Assembly (NCBI RefSeq): GCF_900156685.1
Contig: NZ_FTOJ01000004.1
Span: 186,001 to 250,000, forward strand
Reading direction: 5' to 3'
Length of the DNA stretch: 64,000 nucleotides
Source: Chryseobacterium piscicola
GTDB taxonomy: Bacteria; Bacteroidota; Bacteroidia; Flavobacteriales; Weeksellaceae
Shown: piece by piece, positions 52,943 through 61,723 of the stretch
How the letters are laid out: the number at the start of each line of letters is the position of its first letter
How positions within the stretch are numbered: position 1 is the first letter of the stretch
Program-made: the position numbers and the translations under genes
The notes under the pieces: generated by a model
Seen by the model: the letters and a program-made list of their open reading frames with translations, nothing else
Told to the model about the DNA's origin: nothing
Databases searched by the model: none

Positions 52943-53713
52943 TCATTTAATAAATTTTATTGGATATTTCACGTTTTTATAACTATCCAAACTTGCTTTC
53001 AGAGATCCCACCGCAAGCTCTGCTTTCAGAAGCACTGGGATGTGATTGGCATCATTAGTTACCCACATTGTAACGCCTTCCTTTTCCTTAAAAACTCTTC
53101 CGCTTTTTACAGACGGTATAATTTTCAAACAATTTACTTTTCCGAATTTTGTGTTTAAATTTTCTGTTCCCATCACTTTTAGCTGAAAAGCAAACATTTC
53201 ATCATCAATCCAAACATTCATGTTAATCACCCTTCCAGTACGCAGTTCATTGGGGGTTCTGCTTCTGAGATAATAAAAGCAAGAAAGCATATCTTGAACA
53301 CCTTTTACAGATTTTATTGTTTTGGTTCCGTTTGAGGGCGTTTTTTTATCAGTTAGCAGCAACGTGTTGTTGTTATGATTAAAATTGGTTTCGAAATGCT
53401 GTCTGTAGCTACCTTCTTTTACGTTTCTTACATAGAATGTTGGCAATTCTGTTTCAGTATTAATATAACTTTCGTAGAGATCTTCAACTTTAAAAAAAGC
53501 TTTTACGGCACCAGTCGTGGAGCCTGTCCCTTTTACATATAAATGAGGTACACCTCGGAAATTTCCTCTTTTAGTAGTAAGGTTAGCATTTCCGGCAGTT
53601 AAAAACCCATAGTGAATCCTAAGATTAATAGATTCCCCATCTGCAATATTACTAAGCTGAGCTTGCGAAAAACTCACAAAAAAAATCGTAAGAATACTGA
53701 ATAACTTTTTCAT
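52943..53713 (-). CDS. Secreted DUF3108 family protein
   Basis: A 256-residue protein with a signal peptide (residues 1-18, ending SQAQ). It contains GESINLRIHYGFLTAGNANL, the opening of the DUF3108 domain, and the later motif GRVFKEKEGVTMWVTNDANHIPVLLKAEL, which is the family's best-conserved end. It is periplasmic or outer-membrane-associated, with unknown function. A TATATTTG element on the minus strand lies at 53740-53747. Confidence 0.88.
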   Translation of the reverse strand: MKKLFSILTIFFVSFSQAQLSNIADGESINLRIHYGFLTAGNANLTTKRGNFRGVPHLYVKGTGSTTGAVKAFFKVEDLYESYINTETELPTFYVRNVKEGSYRQHFETNFNHNNNTLLLTDKKTPSNGTKTIKSVKGVQDMLSCFYYLRSRTPNELRTGRVINMNVWIDDEMFAFQLKVMGTENLNTKFGKVNCLKIIPSVKSGRVFKEKEGVTMWVTNDANHIPVLLKAELAVGSLKASLDSYKNVKYPIKFIK

Positions 53714-53761
53714 AAACTTTTGTGTTTCAAAAATATTGCCAAATATAATACCTTTATCGTT

Positions 53762-53789
53762 TGAGATTTGATAAATCTCAGTTTTTTAT
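53762..53789 (+). terminator. Terminator-like hairpin between divergent genes
   Basis: TGAGATTT / AAATCTCA stem with a 3-nt loop, then T6 on the plus strand. No plus-strand gene ends here. Confidence 0.5.
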
Positions 53790-53825
53790 TTAGACTTAAT
53801 TAAATATGCGTTGCATTAAAATTTG

Positions 53826-53833
53826 TATTTTTG
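53826..53833 (+). promoter_or_regulatory. -7 element of the ferredoxin reductase gene
   Basis: TATTTTTG, an exact match, 31 nt before the ATG at 53865. Confidence 0.5.
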
Positions 53834-53864
53834 CATTTAATTATTTTCTATAAAATTATTACGT

Positions 53865-54920
53865 ATGATAACTACAGATATATTGATAATAGGAGCGGGT
53901 CCAACGGGGCTTTTTGCCGTTTTTGAAGCTGGTTTGCTAAAAATGAAATGCCACATCATTGATGCCCTTCCTCAGCCGGGTGGTCAGTTGGCAGAGCTTT
54001 ATCCTAAAAAACCTATTTTCGATATCCCTGGTTATCCTTCAGTGAATGCCGGTGAATTGGTAGATAATTTAATGGAACAAATAAAACAGTTTCAGCCTGG
54101 GTTTACCTTAGGTGAAACCGCAATTTCATATACAAAAGTTGATGACGAATGGTTTGAAGTGGTGACCAACAAAGGAACTGTTCATAGATGTAAAGCCATA
54201 GCGATTGCAGGAGGACTAGGGACATTTGAGCCAAGGAAGCCTACCATGGAGAATATTGCCGACTATGAAGAAAAAGGTCTTGAATATTTTGTAAAAGAAC
54301 CTGAACACTTCAGAAATAAAAAAGTGGTAATAGCAGGAGGTGGAGATTCTGCCCTAGATTGGAGCGTTTTCTTATCAAATGTTGCTAGCGAAGTAACTTT
54401 GATCCACAGAAGAAATGAATTCCGTGGAGCTTTGGATTCTGTAGAAAAAGTTCAGGATTTGAAGAATCAAGGTAAAATTAAATTAATCACCCCGGCAGAA
54501 GTTACAGCAATAAAAGGCGAAGGGAAAGTTGAAGCTATTACAGTAGCAGTTGACGGACAAGAACCTTTCGATATTGAAACAGATTATTTTATTCCTCTAT
54601 TCGGTTTAACCCCGAAATTGGGCGAAATTGCTCAGTGGGGTCTTAATATTGAGAAAAATGCGATTGTGGTAAACAATGCTTTAGATTATCAAACTAACAT
54701 TGAAGGTATCTATGCAATTGGAGATATCAATACTTATCCTGGAAAACTTAAATTAATTCTTTGTGGTTTCCACGAGGCTACTTTGATGTGTCAAAGCGTT
54801 TATAATAGGCTTAATCCGGGAAAAAAATTCGTTTTAAAGTACACAACAGTGAGTGGAGTAGACGGTTTTGATGGTTCGAGAAAAGAAGCGGAAAAAGCAG
54901 TTGTGAAAAAAATTGACTAA
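53865..54920 (+). CDS. Ferredoxin-NADP reductase, thioredoxin-reductase-like
   Basis: A 351-residue FAD enzyme. It has the FAD-binding motif IIGAGPTGLFAVFEAG, the NADPH-binding IAGGGDSALDW and the C-terminal IYAIGDINTYPGKLKLILCGFHEATLM. It lacks the CxxC redox pair of thioredoxin reductase, which fits the YumC type of ferredoxin/flavodoxin reductase. The ferredoxin gene lies 12 nt downstream, so the pair is likely its physiological redox couple. Confidence 0.93.
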   Translation: MITTDILIIGAGPTGLFAVFEAGLLKMKCHIIDALPQPGGQLAELYPKKPIFDIPGYPSVNAGELVDNLMEQIKQFQPGFTLGETAISYTKVDDEWFEVVTNKGTVHRCKAIAIAGGLGTFEPRKPTMENIADYEEKGLEYFVKEPEHFRNKKVVIAGGGDSALDWSVFLSNVASEVTLIHRRNEFRGALDSVEKVQDLKNQGKIKLITPAEVTAIKGEGKVEAITVAVDGQEPFDIETDYFIPLFGLTPKLGEIAQWGLNIEKNAIVVNNALDYQTNIEGIYAIGDINTYPGKLKLILCGFHEATLMCQSVYNRLNPGKKFVLKYTTVSGVDGFDGSRKEAEKAVVKKID

Positions 54921-54932
54921 TTTTGAGAAATT

Positions 54933-55262
54933 ATGTCAGATATTAATATTAAAATTACCGACAGAGAAGGTGTAACTCACGCTATTGTAGCACCTACAGA
55001 TATGTCTATGAACCTAATGGAAGTCGTTCGAGCTTATGAATTGGCAGAAGAAGGAACCATAGGAGTTTGTGGGGGCATGGCAATGTGTGCTTCTTGTCAG
55101 GTTTATGTAGAAGAAGATCCAGGTTTGGAGGAGATGGGCGCTGAAGAAGATGCAATGCTTGCAGAAGCTTATCATGTGAAAGAAAACAGCAGACTCGGTT
55201 GTCAGTTGCATATCGTTCCGCAGATGGAAGGTCTTGAAGTAACTATTGCTCCATATCCTTAG
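54933..55262 (+). CDS. [2Fe-2S] ferredoxin, adrenodoxin-like
   Basis: A 109-residue electron carrier. The cluster ligands are Cys46, Cys52 and Cys55 in GVCGGMAMCASCQVYV and Cys90 in SRLGCQLHI, the C-x5-C-x2-C-x(n)-C pattern of the adrenodoxin group. It is co-transcribed with the reductase and followed by a strong terminator. Confidence 0.95.
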   Translation: MSDINIKITDREGVTHAIVAPTDMSMNLMEVVRAYELAEEGTIGVCGGMAMCASCQVYVEEDPGLEEMGAEEDAMLAEAYHVKENSRLGCQLHIVPQMEGLEVTIAPYP

Positions 55263-55283
55263 AATTTTACTTAAATCATATAG

Positions 55284-55317
55284 AAACTCCCGAAGATTTT
55301 TCGGGAGTTTTATTTTT
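55284..55317 (+). terminator. Terminator of the reductase-ferredoxin operon
   Basis: AAACTCCCGAA / TTCGGGAGTTT stem with a short loop and T tail. Confidence 0.85.
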
Positions 55318-55414
55318 ATTTCAAAAATTATAAATTTTGCCTTAATAGCAATGTAATCTTTCCTCATTTATTGTTTTGAAATAAGTATTTCCAACTACTT
55401 TACAATATCTTCAT

Positions 55415-56254
55415 TCACAATTTTTTATTTATAAAATCGATGCATTTCTCCGTTACCAATGCAAGGTCATAAGGCATGGAGGTTTCTTCCCAAGGTTCTT
55501 TTGCACCAAAAGTATGATTGGCATTTTCTACTAAAAAAAGTTCCGAATTGGGATTTAATAGATGAAGATGATCAGCATTTTTTGGCAATACAGATTCATC
55601 AGAACTACCGTGCACTACCAAAACATGAGCTTTTGCCATTTCCATTGATCTCTCAACATCCAAACGGTGTAAATTATTTTCATAATCCTCGAAAAACTGA
55701 TAGTAATGAGGCATCTGTTGTCTTGTTCTGCCGTTTTCTACAAAATAAACACCTTCTTTTTTCCAGTTTTCCAGCACTTCATTTTTTGGGAATCTTTCCA
55801 AAGAATCTACACTAGCCAATGTAATCAAACCGTGAATTCTACTATCTTCTGCGGTTTTAACAATAGAAATACCGCCACCTCTACTGTGACCGATAAGAAC
55901 TATCTTATTTTTATCTACCTTACTTTCGTTTGAAAAATAATCAATAACAAAGCTCAAATCGGAAAGCTCTTTAGAATAATTATTATTTCCGAAAGCTTCA
56001 AGATCTGCAAACTCATCAGGGTTCTCAACAGTTGTACCGTTGTGTGAAAAATTAAATTTAACAAAATAAAATCCGGCTTCTGCAAATCTTTCGGCCATCA
56101 AATTCCAACAACCCCAATCTTTGTAGCCTTTGTACCCATGTACTAAAATCACCAATGGAATTTTGTTTTCTGTTTCGGGATAATAGGCATCTGCCAAGAA
56201 ATTTTTGGTTTCAGGATTGTAGAGTTTAATGTTTTGATTATTAATGATTTTCAT
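55415..56254 (-). CDS. Alpha/beta hydrolase
   Basis: A 279-residue cytoplasmic hydrolase without signal peptide. The oxyanion region LVHGYKGYKDWGCW and the nucleophile elbow GHSRGG with its Ser fit the dienelactone hydrolase / BAAT-like group. The catalytic Asp is near HGSSDESVLPKNAD and the His in ENANHTFGAKEPWE. The substrate is unknown. Confidence 0.9.
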   Translation of the reverse strand: MKIINNQNIKLYNPETKNFLADAYYPETENKIPLVILVHGYKGYKDWGCWNLMAERFAEAGFYFVKFNFSHNGTTVENPDEFADLEAFGNNNYSKELSDLSFVIDYFSNESKVDKNKIVLIGHSRGGGISIVKTAEDSRIHGLITLASVDSLERFPKNEVLENWKKEGVYFVENGRTRQQMPHYYQFFEDYENNLHRLDVERSMEMAKAHVLVVHGSSDESVLPKNADHLHLLNPNSELFLVENANHTFGAKEPWEETSMPYDLALVTEKCIDFINKKL

Positions 56255-56431
56255 AATTTTTATCTTTGTTAGTTGTCTTTGCTATTTCTTGTAAGTTTAC
56301 AGATTTTGCTTATCATTGTTTAATTCAAGAGAATAAGCCAAATCAATGCAATTTGCGAGAGAAATATTGTAGGATGAAACAAATTTTAAACCTAAAATAG
56401 CATAAATAGAATTAAACACAAAGTAAAACCT

Positions 56432-56439
56432 TATTTTTG
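56432..56439 (+). promoter_or_regulatory. -7 element directly before the HipA-like gene
   Basis: TATTTTTG, an exact match, ends 3 nt before the ATG at 56443. The mRNA is probably leaderless. Confidence 0.5.
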
Positions 56440-56442
56440 CGT

Positions 56443-57216
56443 ATGTTGAATTTAAGAACTGTAACGGTGATGCGATATATTCTTCCACTTCGGGAAGGGG
56501 GTTCATTACCGGCATTAGCAGAAGCTGATGATGATTTTAAATATGTTTTAAAATTTAGAGGAGCGGGCCATGGTGTGAAGATGCTGATTTCAGAACTTCT
56601 AGGCGGAAAAATCACGCAAGCTTTAGGATTGCCAATACCCGAGCTGGTTTTTGCTATTCTCGATGTAGATTTTGGCAGAACAGAAGCTGATGAAGAGATT
56701 CAAGATTTGCTTAAGTTTTCTGAAGGTCTAAATTTGGGACTTCATTATCTTTCAGAATCCATTGCTTTCGACTCTAGTATCAAGGTAGATTCACTTTTGG
56801 CTTCTAAAATTGTATGGTTGGATGCATTTATTACCAATATAGACCGTACATTTAAGAATACCAATCTTTTGATGTGGCATAAAGAATTATGGATAATAGA
56901 TAATGGCGCTTCATTTTACTTTCATCATTCTTGGCAAAATTTTGATACTGCAGCTAAGACTCCTTTCAAATATGTGAAAGACCATGTCTTGCTTCCCCAA
57001 GCAACGAAATTGGATGAGGCAGACCAATGGGCACACGAAGTTTTGAATGAAAATGTTTTCAGAGAAATAGTTAATTTAATCCCGCAAGATTGGTTGCATT
57101 GGAACGATGCTGATGAAACTCCTGATGAAATAAGAGAAGTGTATTTTAATTTCTTGAAAACCCGATTAGAACATTCCCAAATTTTTGTAAATGAAGCCAA
57201 AAATGCAAGAAGATAA
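56443..57216 (+). CDS. HipA-like kinase (HipA_2 family)
   Basis: A 257-residue protein starting MLNLRTVTVMRYILPLREGGSLPAL, the usual opening of this family. It contains KYVLKFRGAGHG, a kinase-like ATP-binding segment, ITNIDRTFKNTNLL with the putative catalytic Asp and Asn, and WIIDNGASFYFHH for the metal-binding Asp. It lacks the HipA N-terminal subdomain, and no HipB antitoxin is adjacent. It overlaps the DUF3037 gene by 14 nt. The two families are regular neighbours; a toxin role is not shown. Confidence 0.85.
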   Translation: MLNLRTVTVMRYILPLREGGSLPALAEADDDFKYVLKFRGAGHGVKMLISELLGGKITQALGLPIPELVFAILDVDFGRTEADEEIQDLLKFSEGLNLGLHYLSESIAFDSSIKVDSLLASKIVWLDAFITNIDRTFKNTNLLMWHKELWIIDNGASFYFHHSWQNFDTAAKTPFKYVKDHVLLPQATKLDEADQWAHEVLNENVFREIVNLIPQDWLHWNDADETPDEIREVYFNFLKTRLEHSQIFVNEAKNARR

Positions 57217-57586
57217 AATATACGAATACGCTGTTATACGTTTGGTACCAAAGGTGGAGAGGGAAGAATTTTTCAATATAGGACTCATCATGTTTTCCAA
57301 AAGAGAAAAATTTATCCAAGTGGAATTTTATTTATGCCCAGATAAATTTAAACTCATAAAAAGTAAATTGGATTATGATGACGTTATTAAAAATTTAGAA
57401 AGTTTTAAAAAAATTGCAGAAGGAAAACAAGAAGGTGGCCCTATTGCGATACTGGATATACCAGACAGATTTCGTTGGCTTACCGCAGTGAGAAGCGCAG
57501 TGGTGCAAACTTCAAGACCTCATCCTGGAAAGTCTAAAGATTTACAGAAAACTTTTGGTAAACTTTTTGTTGAGTTGGTGAAATAA
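57203..57586 (+). CDS. DUF3037 family protein, partner of the HipA-like kinase
   Basis: A 127-residue protein starting MQEDKIYEYAVIRLVPKVEREEFFNIG, the DUF3037 opening. An ATG four codons earlier is also possible. It overlaps the kinase gene, so the two are translated together. It is cytoplasmic. The function is unknown; being a substrate or inhibitor of the kinase is a plausible guess. Confidence 0.88.
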   Translation: MQEDKIYEYAVIRLVPKVEREEFFNIGLIMFSKREKFIQVEFYLCPDKFKLIKSKLDYDDVIKNLESFKKIAEGKQEGGPIAILDIPDRFRWLTAVRSAVVQTSRPHPGKSKDLQKTFGKLFVELVK

Positions 57587-57600
57587 CTCAAAATTACCTT

Positions 57601-58602
57601 ATGATATTTTTTGAAAACTTGAATTATAAGATAAGAAATCTACTTTCTTTTGTTTTAATATTTGCATGTACAGCGCTACTTTGGTCTCAGAAAATAGATA
57701 AAAGTATATTATTAACTGAAAATTCAAACTTTACAGAAAACATCGCCTATAAAAATGATGAAAGCGGAAAAGAAATTTATTTGGATATGTATCTGCCCAA
57801 AAATAGCAGTTCCGAAAAAATTCCTGTTGTAGTTTTTGTTCACGGTGGAGCTTGGGTTGAGGGTGATAAAATAATTACAGCAGATAATTATGTGGAGCAT
57901 ACGATGCTGATGCTTTTAGAAAGAAAATACGCAATTTTAAGCATCAATTACAGACTTTTGAATGAAAGTACCCATTTTCCTGCACCTATTCAAGATACAA
58001 AAGATGCAATACGCTGGGTTAGAAAAAATGCAAATCAATATAATTTTGATGTGAATAATATTGGGATGTGGGGTGTTTCTGCTGGTGCACACTTGTCTTT
58101 GCTTAATGCCTATACGCAAGATGATGATTTTATAGGCTCTCCGGAATTGAAGCCTTTTTCATCAAAAGTAAATTATGTGGTTGATAATTTCGGACCGGTA
58201 GATATGAATCGTCTTTTGCATACTAAAGCTCCGAAACCGCTACTCGCAACTGTAGGTTTAATTTCGAAAAAAATTATTGATATCCGTGGAAAACTTATTA
58301 CAGGAATTACGGGTCTTGATGCCCAAAAAGATAAAAAACTTGTCGTGGAGTATTGTGAAACAATCTCTCCCATCAATTACTCTAAAAATGCAGTTCCCAC
58401 TTTAATTTTACACGGAAATAAAGATAAAATAGCTCCCATAAGACATTCGATAAGACTGAAAAAAAGCTTGCAAGAAAATGGAATTGAGCATCAATTTGTG
58501 ACCGTTAAAAAAGGAATTCATGGCTTCTATAATACAGAGCCCGCTTATCAATCTCAACTCAATAAAATAATGGTAGATTTCATCGTTTTGCACACAAAAT
58601 AG
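57601..58602 (+). CDS. Alpha/beta hydrolase fold esterase, BD-FAE/HSL-like
   Basis: A 333-residue secreted or membrane-anchored esterase with an N-terminal signal segment (about 10-30). The oxyanion motif is HGGAWVEGDK, the nucleophile elbow GVSAGAH, the catalytic Asp in HGNKDKIAPI and the His in KKGIHGFYN. The BD-FAE group hydrolyses feruloyl or acetyl esters on plant polysaccharides, but this is not proof of substrate. It begins 14 nt after the DUF3037 stop and may be co-transcribed. Confidence 0.88.
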   Translation: MIFFENLNYKIRNLLSFVLIFACTALLWSQKIDKSILLTENSNFTENIAYKNDESGKEIYLDMYLPKNSSSEKIPVVVFVHGGAWVEGDKIITADNYVEHTMLMLLERKYAILSINYRLLNESTHFPAPIQDTKDAIRWVRKNANQYNFDVNNIGMWGVSAGAHLSLLNAYTQDDDFIGSPELKPFSSKVNYVVDNFGPVDMNRLLHTKAPKPLLATVGLISKKIIDIRGKLITGITGLDAQKDKKLVVEYCETISPINYSKNAVPTLILHGNKDKIAPIRHSIRLKKSLQENGIEHQFVTVKKGIHGFYNTEPAYQSQLNKIMVDFIVLHTK

Positions 58603-58719
58603 CGCTCTTTGCTCATTTTCGCAATTTGCTTTCCGTTTTTAAAGAATTTTTTTAGAAAATTTAGAGATTTTTTGCGTTGGTTTTAAGGCTTTCTTATTGG
58701 TAGGTTAAGAAAACAGTAA

Positions 58720-58818
58720 GTGGTTGCTGATGCTGAAAACTTTAAATATGGCTTTACACGTAGAGAATATGAAAAATTGGTGGCTAAGAGAGTTTGTAAT
58801 TATATTATAATAAAATGA
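58720..58818 (+). other. Possible gene remnant
   Basis: A 32-codon open frame (ADAENFKYGFTRREYEKLVAK region) has protein-like composition but no usual start and a stop codon directly upstream. It may be the tail of a lost gene, or chance. The rest of the 58603-58837 gap shows nothing. Confidence 0.25.
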
Positions 58819-58837
58819 GGCAATTGGTTTTGCTTCT

Positions 58838-59227
58838 CTATTCTTTTTTCAATCTTCTTACTATTTTTGAACAACTTTCAGCACCAATAAATCTTCCATT
58901 TTTATCAACCTCTTCCAAAATTAATTTATGGTCATCGAGTTTGTATTTATAAAAAACACTGTCTGATGTTTTGGAATTAATTAATAAAATTAAATTATTT
59001 CTGGTGATAATATATTGATCTTTGCTCTGTTTTCCATTAATTGATTCCCGATATTCTCCATTGCTGTAAAAACTTAAAATGTATTCAAAATCAGTTTTTT
59101 CATTAATATTCTCCTTATAAGTTTCGCATTTTGAATCTATTAATTCCCAAGAACCAATAATGGTTTTATCCTCCGGATTGTCGCAAGAAAATAGTAAAAA
59201 AAGCAGACAAAAAACTAAAATTCTCAT
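58838..59227 (-). CDS. Small lipoprotein, lipocalin-like
   Basis: A 129-residue lipoprotein with lipobox LFSC and mature start CDNPED, an acidic signal. The sequence IIGSWELIDSKCE, then SFYSNGEYRES and LILLINSKTSD, has the beta-barrel rhythm of lipocalin-like (DUF4923/DUF5004-type) Bacteroidota lipoproteins. The function is unknown. Confidence 0.75.
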   Translation of the reverse strand: MRILVFCLLFLLFSCDNPEDKTIIGSWELIDSKCETYKENINEKTDFEYILSFYSNGEYRESINGKQSKDQYIITRNNLILLINSKTSDSVFYKYKLDDHKLILEEVDKNGRFIGAESCSKIVRRLKKE

Positions 59228-59308
59228 TGGTTTTTTTGAAAATCGCCCACTTTAATTTACATTTTACAATTGTGAAATGTTTTAAATAAAGTGATGTTTT
59301 TTTTAGGG

Positions 59309-61645
59309 CTATATCTTCGTCAGCTTAGCATATTTTAAAATCAAATTCTTCTCACCTTCATGCAAGAAAATCACTTTAGCTTTGATGTTTTGCGGATCAG
59401 TTCCGTCTAAAAATGCAACTTCGCCAATTCCGAAACGGTCGTGTCTTACTTTGTCGCCCACCTCAATATCCTGAGAAGAGGCTCCGCTTGGATTAATGAT
59501 TTTTGCGGTGGCTACGGGTTTCAATTTTCTTGGTTCTGCAATCGGTTTGTTGTTTTCACTTTTAGAAATCGTTTTCTTTTCTACTTTTTTAAAGCTTCTT
59601 ATTTCCGAAGGATGCTCATCAAAAATATTAGAAGTTACTCCAGAATTATTGATAAATCTCTTTTCCAATGCTGGGTTAAGGAATTCTAAAAAGTGCCCAT
59701 CAATTTCGCTTAAAAACCTTGAAGGCTCGGCGTCGGTAATTTTTCCCCATTGAAATCTTGAGATGGCGTACGAGAAAAACACTTGTTTTTCAGCTCTTGT
59801 TAAGGCAACGTAGAATAGGCGTCTTTCTTCTTCCAGATCTTCTCGGGTTGCCGAACTCATAAAGCTTGGGAATAGATTTTCTTCTAATCCAACCAAATGT
59901 ACCACCGGAAATTCTAGACCTTTTGACAAGTGAATGGTCATCAAAGAAACCATATCATCTTCATCATTGTCTTTTTTCTGTGTATCTGCGGAAAGTGCTA
60001 TGTTTTCTAGAAAGTTGGGCAAACTTGGGTCTCCATCTTCAATCTGTTGTTGTTCTTCTATGAATCCCTGCATAGAGTTCATTAATTCCTGTACATTTTC
60101 TACACGTGAAATTCCTTCAGGAGTTTGATCGTCTTTTAAAAATTTTATCAAACCACTTCGCTTTGCCACTTCCATTGCGACATTGTATGCTGTTTCTGTT
60201 TTAAGTAAAACTTGAAACGCTTTAATCATCGACCAAAAATCACTCAGTTTCGTTAAAACTCCGTTATTGAATTTCAATTGTGGCGAATACATTCCTAGAT
60301 TGTCTAAAACTGCTGATACTGGAAGGTTTTGAGCATCTGCAAAAACAATCAGTTTATTTTGAGTAGTTTCGCCAATACCTCTTGCAGGATAATTAATGAT
60401 TCTCATCAAGGCTTCAGAATCGTTTTCGTTAACCAAAAGACGTAAGTATCCAATTAAATCTTTTACCTCTTTTCTTTGGTAAAATGACAGTCCGCCATAC
60501 ACTTTATACGGAATATTTTTTCGTCTTAAAGCATCCTCAAAAGCTCTTGTTTGTGAATTGGTTCTGTACAGAATAGCAAAATCGCGGAACATTTTCTGCT
60601 CAGTATTTCGAAGTTCCCAGATGTTTCCGGCTACAAAATTGGCTTCATCGGCATCAGAAAGTGAACGGTAAATTTTTATTTTTTCGCCTTCTTCATTTTC
60701 ACTGAAAACATTTTTTTTAAACTGCTGTAGGTTTTTAGAAATCACCACATTTGCTGCGTTTACAATGTTTTGTGTAGAGCGGTAGTTTTGCTCCAGAGAA
60801 ACAGTAACAGCTTCGGTATAATCTTTTTTAAAATTTAGAATATTGTAAATATTGGCACCACGGAAAGAGTAAATCGACTGTGCATCGTCTCCCACCACGC
60901 AGATGTTTTCAAATTTTGAAGCCAGAGCTTTTACAATTAAATACTGAGAGTGATTCGTATCCTGGTACTCATCCACCAAAATATACCTGAATCTGTCTTG
61001 GTATTTGGCCAAAACTTCTGGAAATCTTGTTAAAAGTTCATTGGTTTTCAACAACAAATCATCAAAATCCATCGAGCCGTTTTTGTAACATTGTTCCACG
61101 TATCGCTGATAAATCTGTCCGATATGTTTCATATTGGCCTTTTCGTCAGCTTCCATCAATTCAGGATTGTTGAAGTAGGCTTTTACGGTGATGAGGTTGT
61201 TTTTATAATTGGATATTCTAGCCTGAACTTTCTTTGGTTTGTACAAGTCCGCATCGATATTCATGTCTTTCAATACTTTTCTGATGACATTCAAAGCGTC
61301 TTGCTGATCATAAATTGTAAAGTTGGATGGATAGCCAAGATAATGCGCTTCACTTCTTAAAATTCTTGCGAAAACAGAGTGGAAAGTTCCCATCCAGAGG
61401 CTTCTCGCATTGCTTTGTCCCACTACTTTTGCAATACGTTCTTTCATTTCTTTTGCAGCCTTATTGGTAAAGGTCAACGCCAGAATGTTGAAAGGATCGA
61501 TGCCATTCGTAATTAAATGGGCGATACGCATTGTGAGAACACGCGTTTTCCCGGAACCGGCACCAGCAAGTACCATCAGCGGGCCTTGGAGCGTGGTAAC
61601 AGCTTCAAATTGTGATTCATTCAGTCCTTTCAAATAATCCTCCAT
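59309..61645 (-). CDS. UvrD/PcrA-type superfamily 1 DNA helicase
   Basis: A 778-residue ATP-dependent 3'-5' helicase used in repair and replication-transcription conflict. Motifs: Q motif LNESQFEAV, Walker A AGAGSGKTR (residues 28-35), Walker B VDEYQDTNHSQY, motif III GDDAQSIYSFRGA, motif IV LEQNYRS, motif V TIHLSKGLEFPVV and motif VI VALTRAEK. The C terminus has a Tudor-like domain (GDKVRHDRFGIGEVAF) as in PcrA, which binds RNA polymerase. The length is close to PcrA/UvrD. Confidence 0.95.
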   Translation of the reverse strand: MEDYLKGLNESQFEAVTTLQGPLMVLAGAGSGKTRVLTMRIAHLITNGIDPFNILALTFTNKAAKEMKERIAKVVGQSNARSLWMGTFHSVFARILRSEAHYLGYPSNFTIYDQQDALNVIRKVLKDMNIDADLYKPKKVQARISNYKNNLITVKAYFNNPELMEADEKANMKHIGQIYQRYVEQCYKNGSMDFDDLLLKTNELLTRFPEVLAKYQDRFRYILVDEYQDTNHSQYLIVKALASKFENICVVGDDAQSIYSFRGANIYNILNFKKDYTEAVTVSLEQNYRSTQNIVNAANVVISKNLQQFKKNVFSENEEGEKIKIYRSLSDADEANFVAGNIWELRNTEQKMFRDFAILYRTNSQTRAFEDALRRKNIPYKVYGGLSFYQRKEVKDLIGYLRLLVNENDSEALMRIINYPARGIGETTQNKLIVFADAQNLPVSAVLDNLGMYSPQLKFNNGVLTKLSDFWSMIKAFQVLLKTETAYNVAMEVAKRSGLIKFLKDDQTPEGISRVENVQELMNSMQGFIEEQQQIEDGDPSLPNFLENIALSADTQKKDNDEDDMVSLMTIHLSKGLEFPVVHLVGLEENLFPSFMSSATREDLEEERRLFYVALTRAEKQVFFSYAISRFQWGKITDAEPSRFLSEIDGHFLEFLNPALEKRFINNSGVTSNIFDEHPSEIRSFKKVEKKTISKSENNKPIAEPRKLKPVATAKIINPSGASSQDIEVGDKVRHDRFGIGEVAFLDGTDPQNIKAKVIFLHEGEKNLILKYAKLTKI

Positions 61646-61666
61646 AATGCAAAAAAAATAGGATTA

Positions 61667-61696
61667 CAAAGGTAGGATTTTGGGTTGGGAATGCAA
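61667..61696 (-). promoter_or_regulatory. Promoter of the helicase gene
   Basis: On the minus strand TTG (61694-61696), 19-nt spacer, TACCTTTG (61667-61674), 21 nt before the ATG at 61645. Confidence 0.65.
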
Positions 61697-61723
61697 AAGG
61701 CTTGAAACAATTTAATTATGGCC

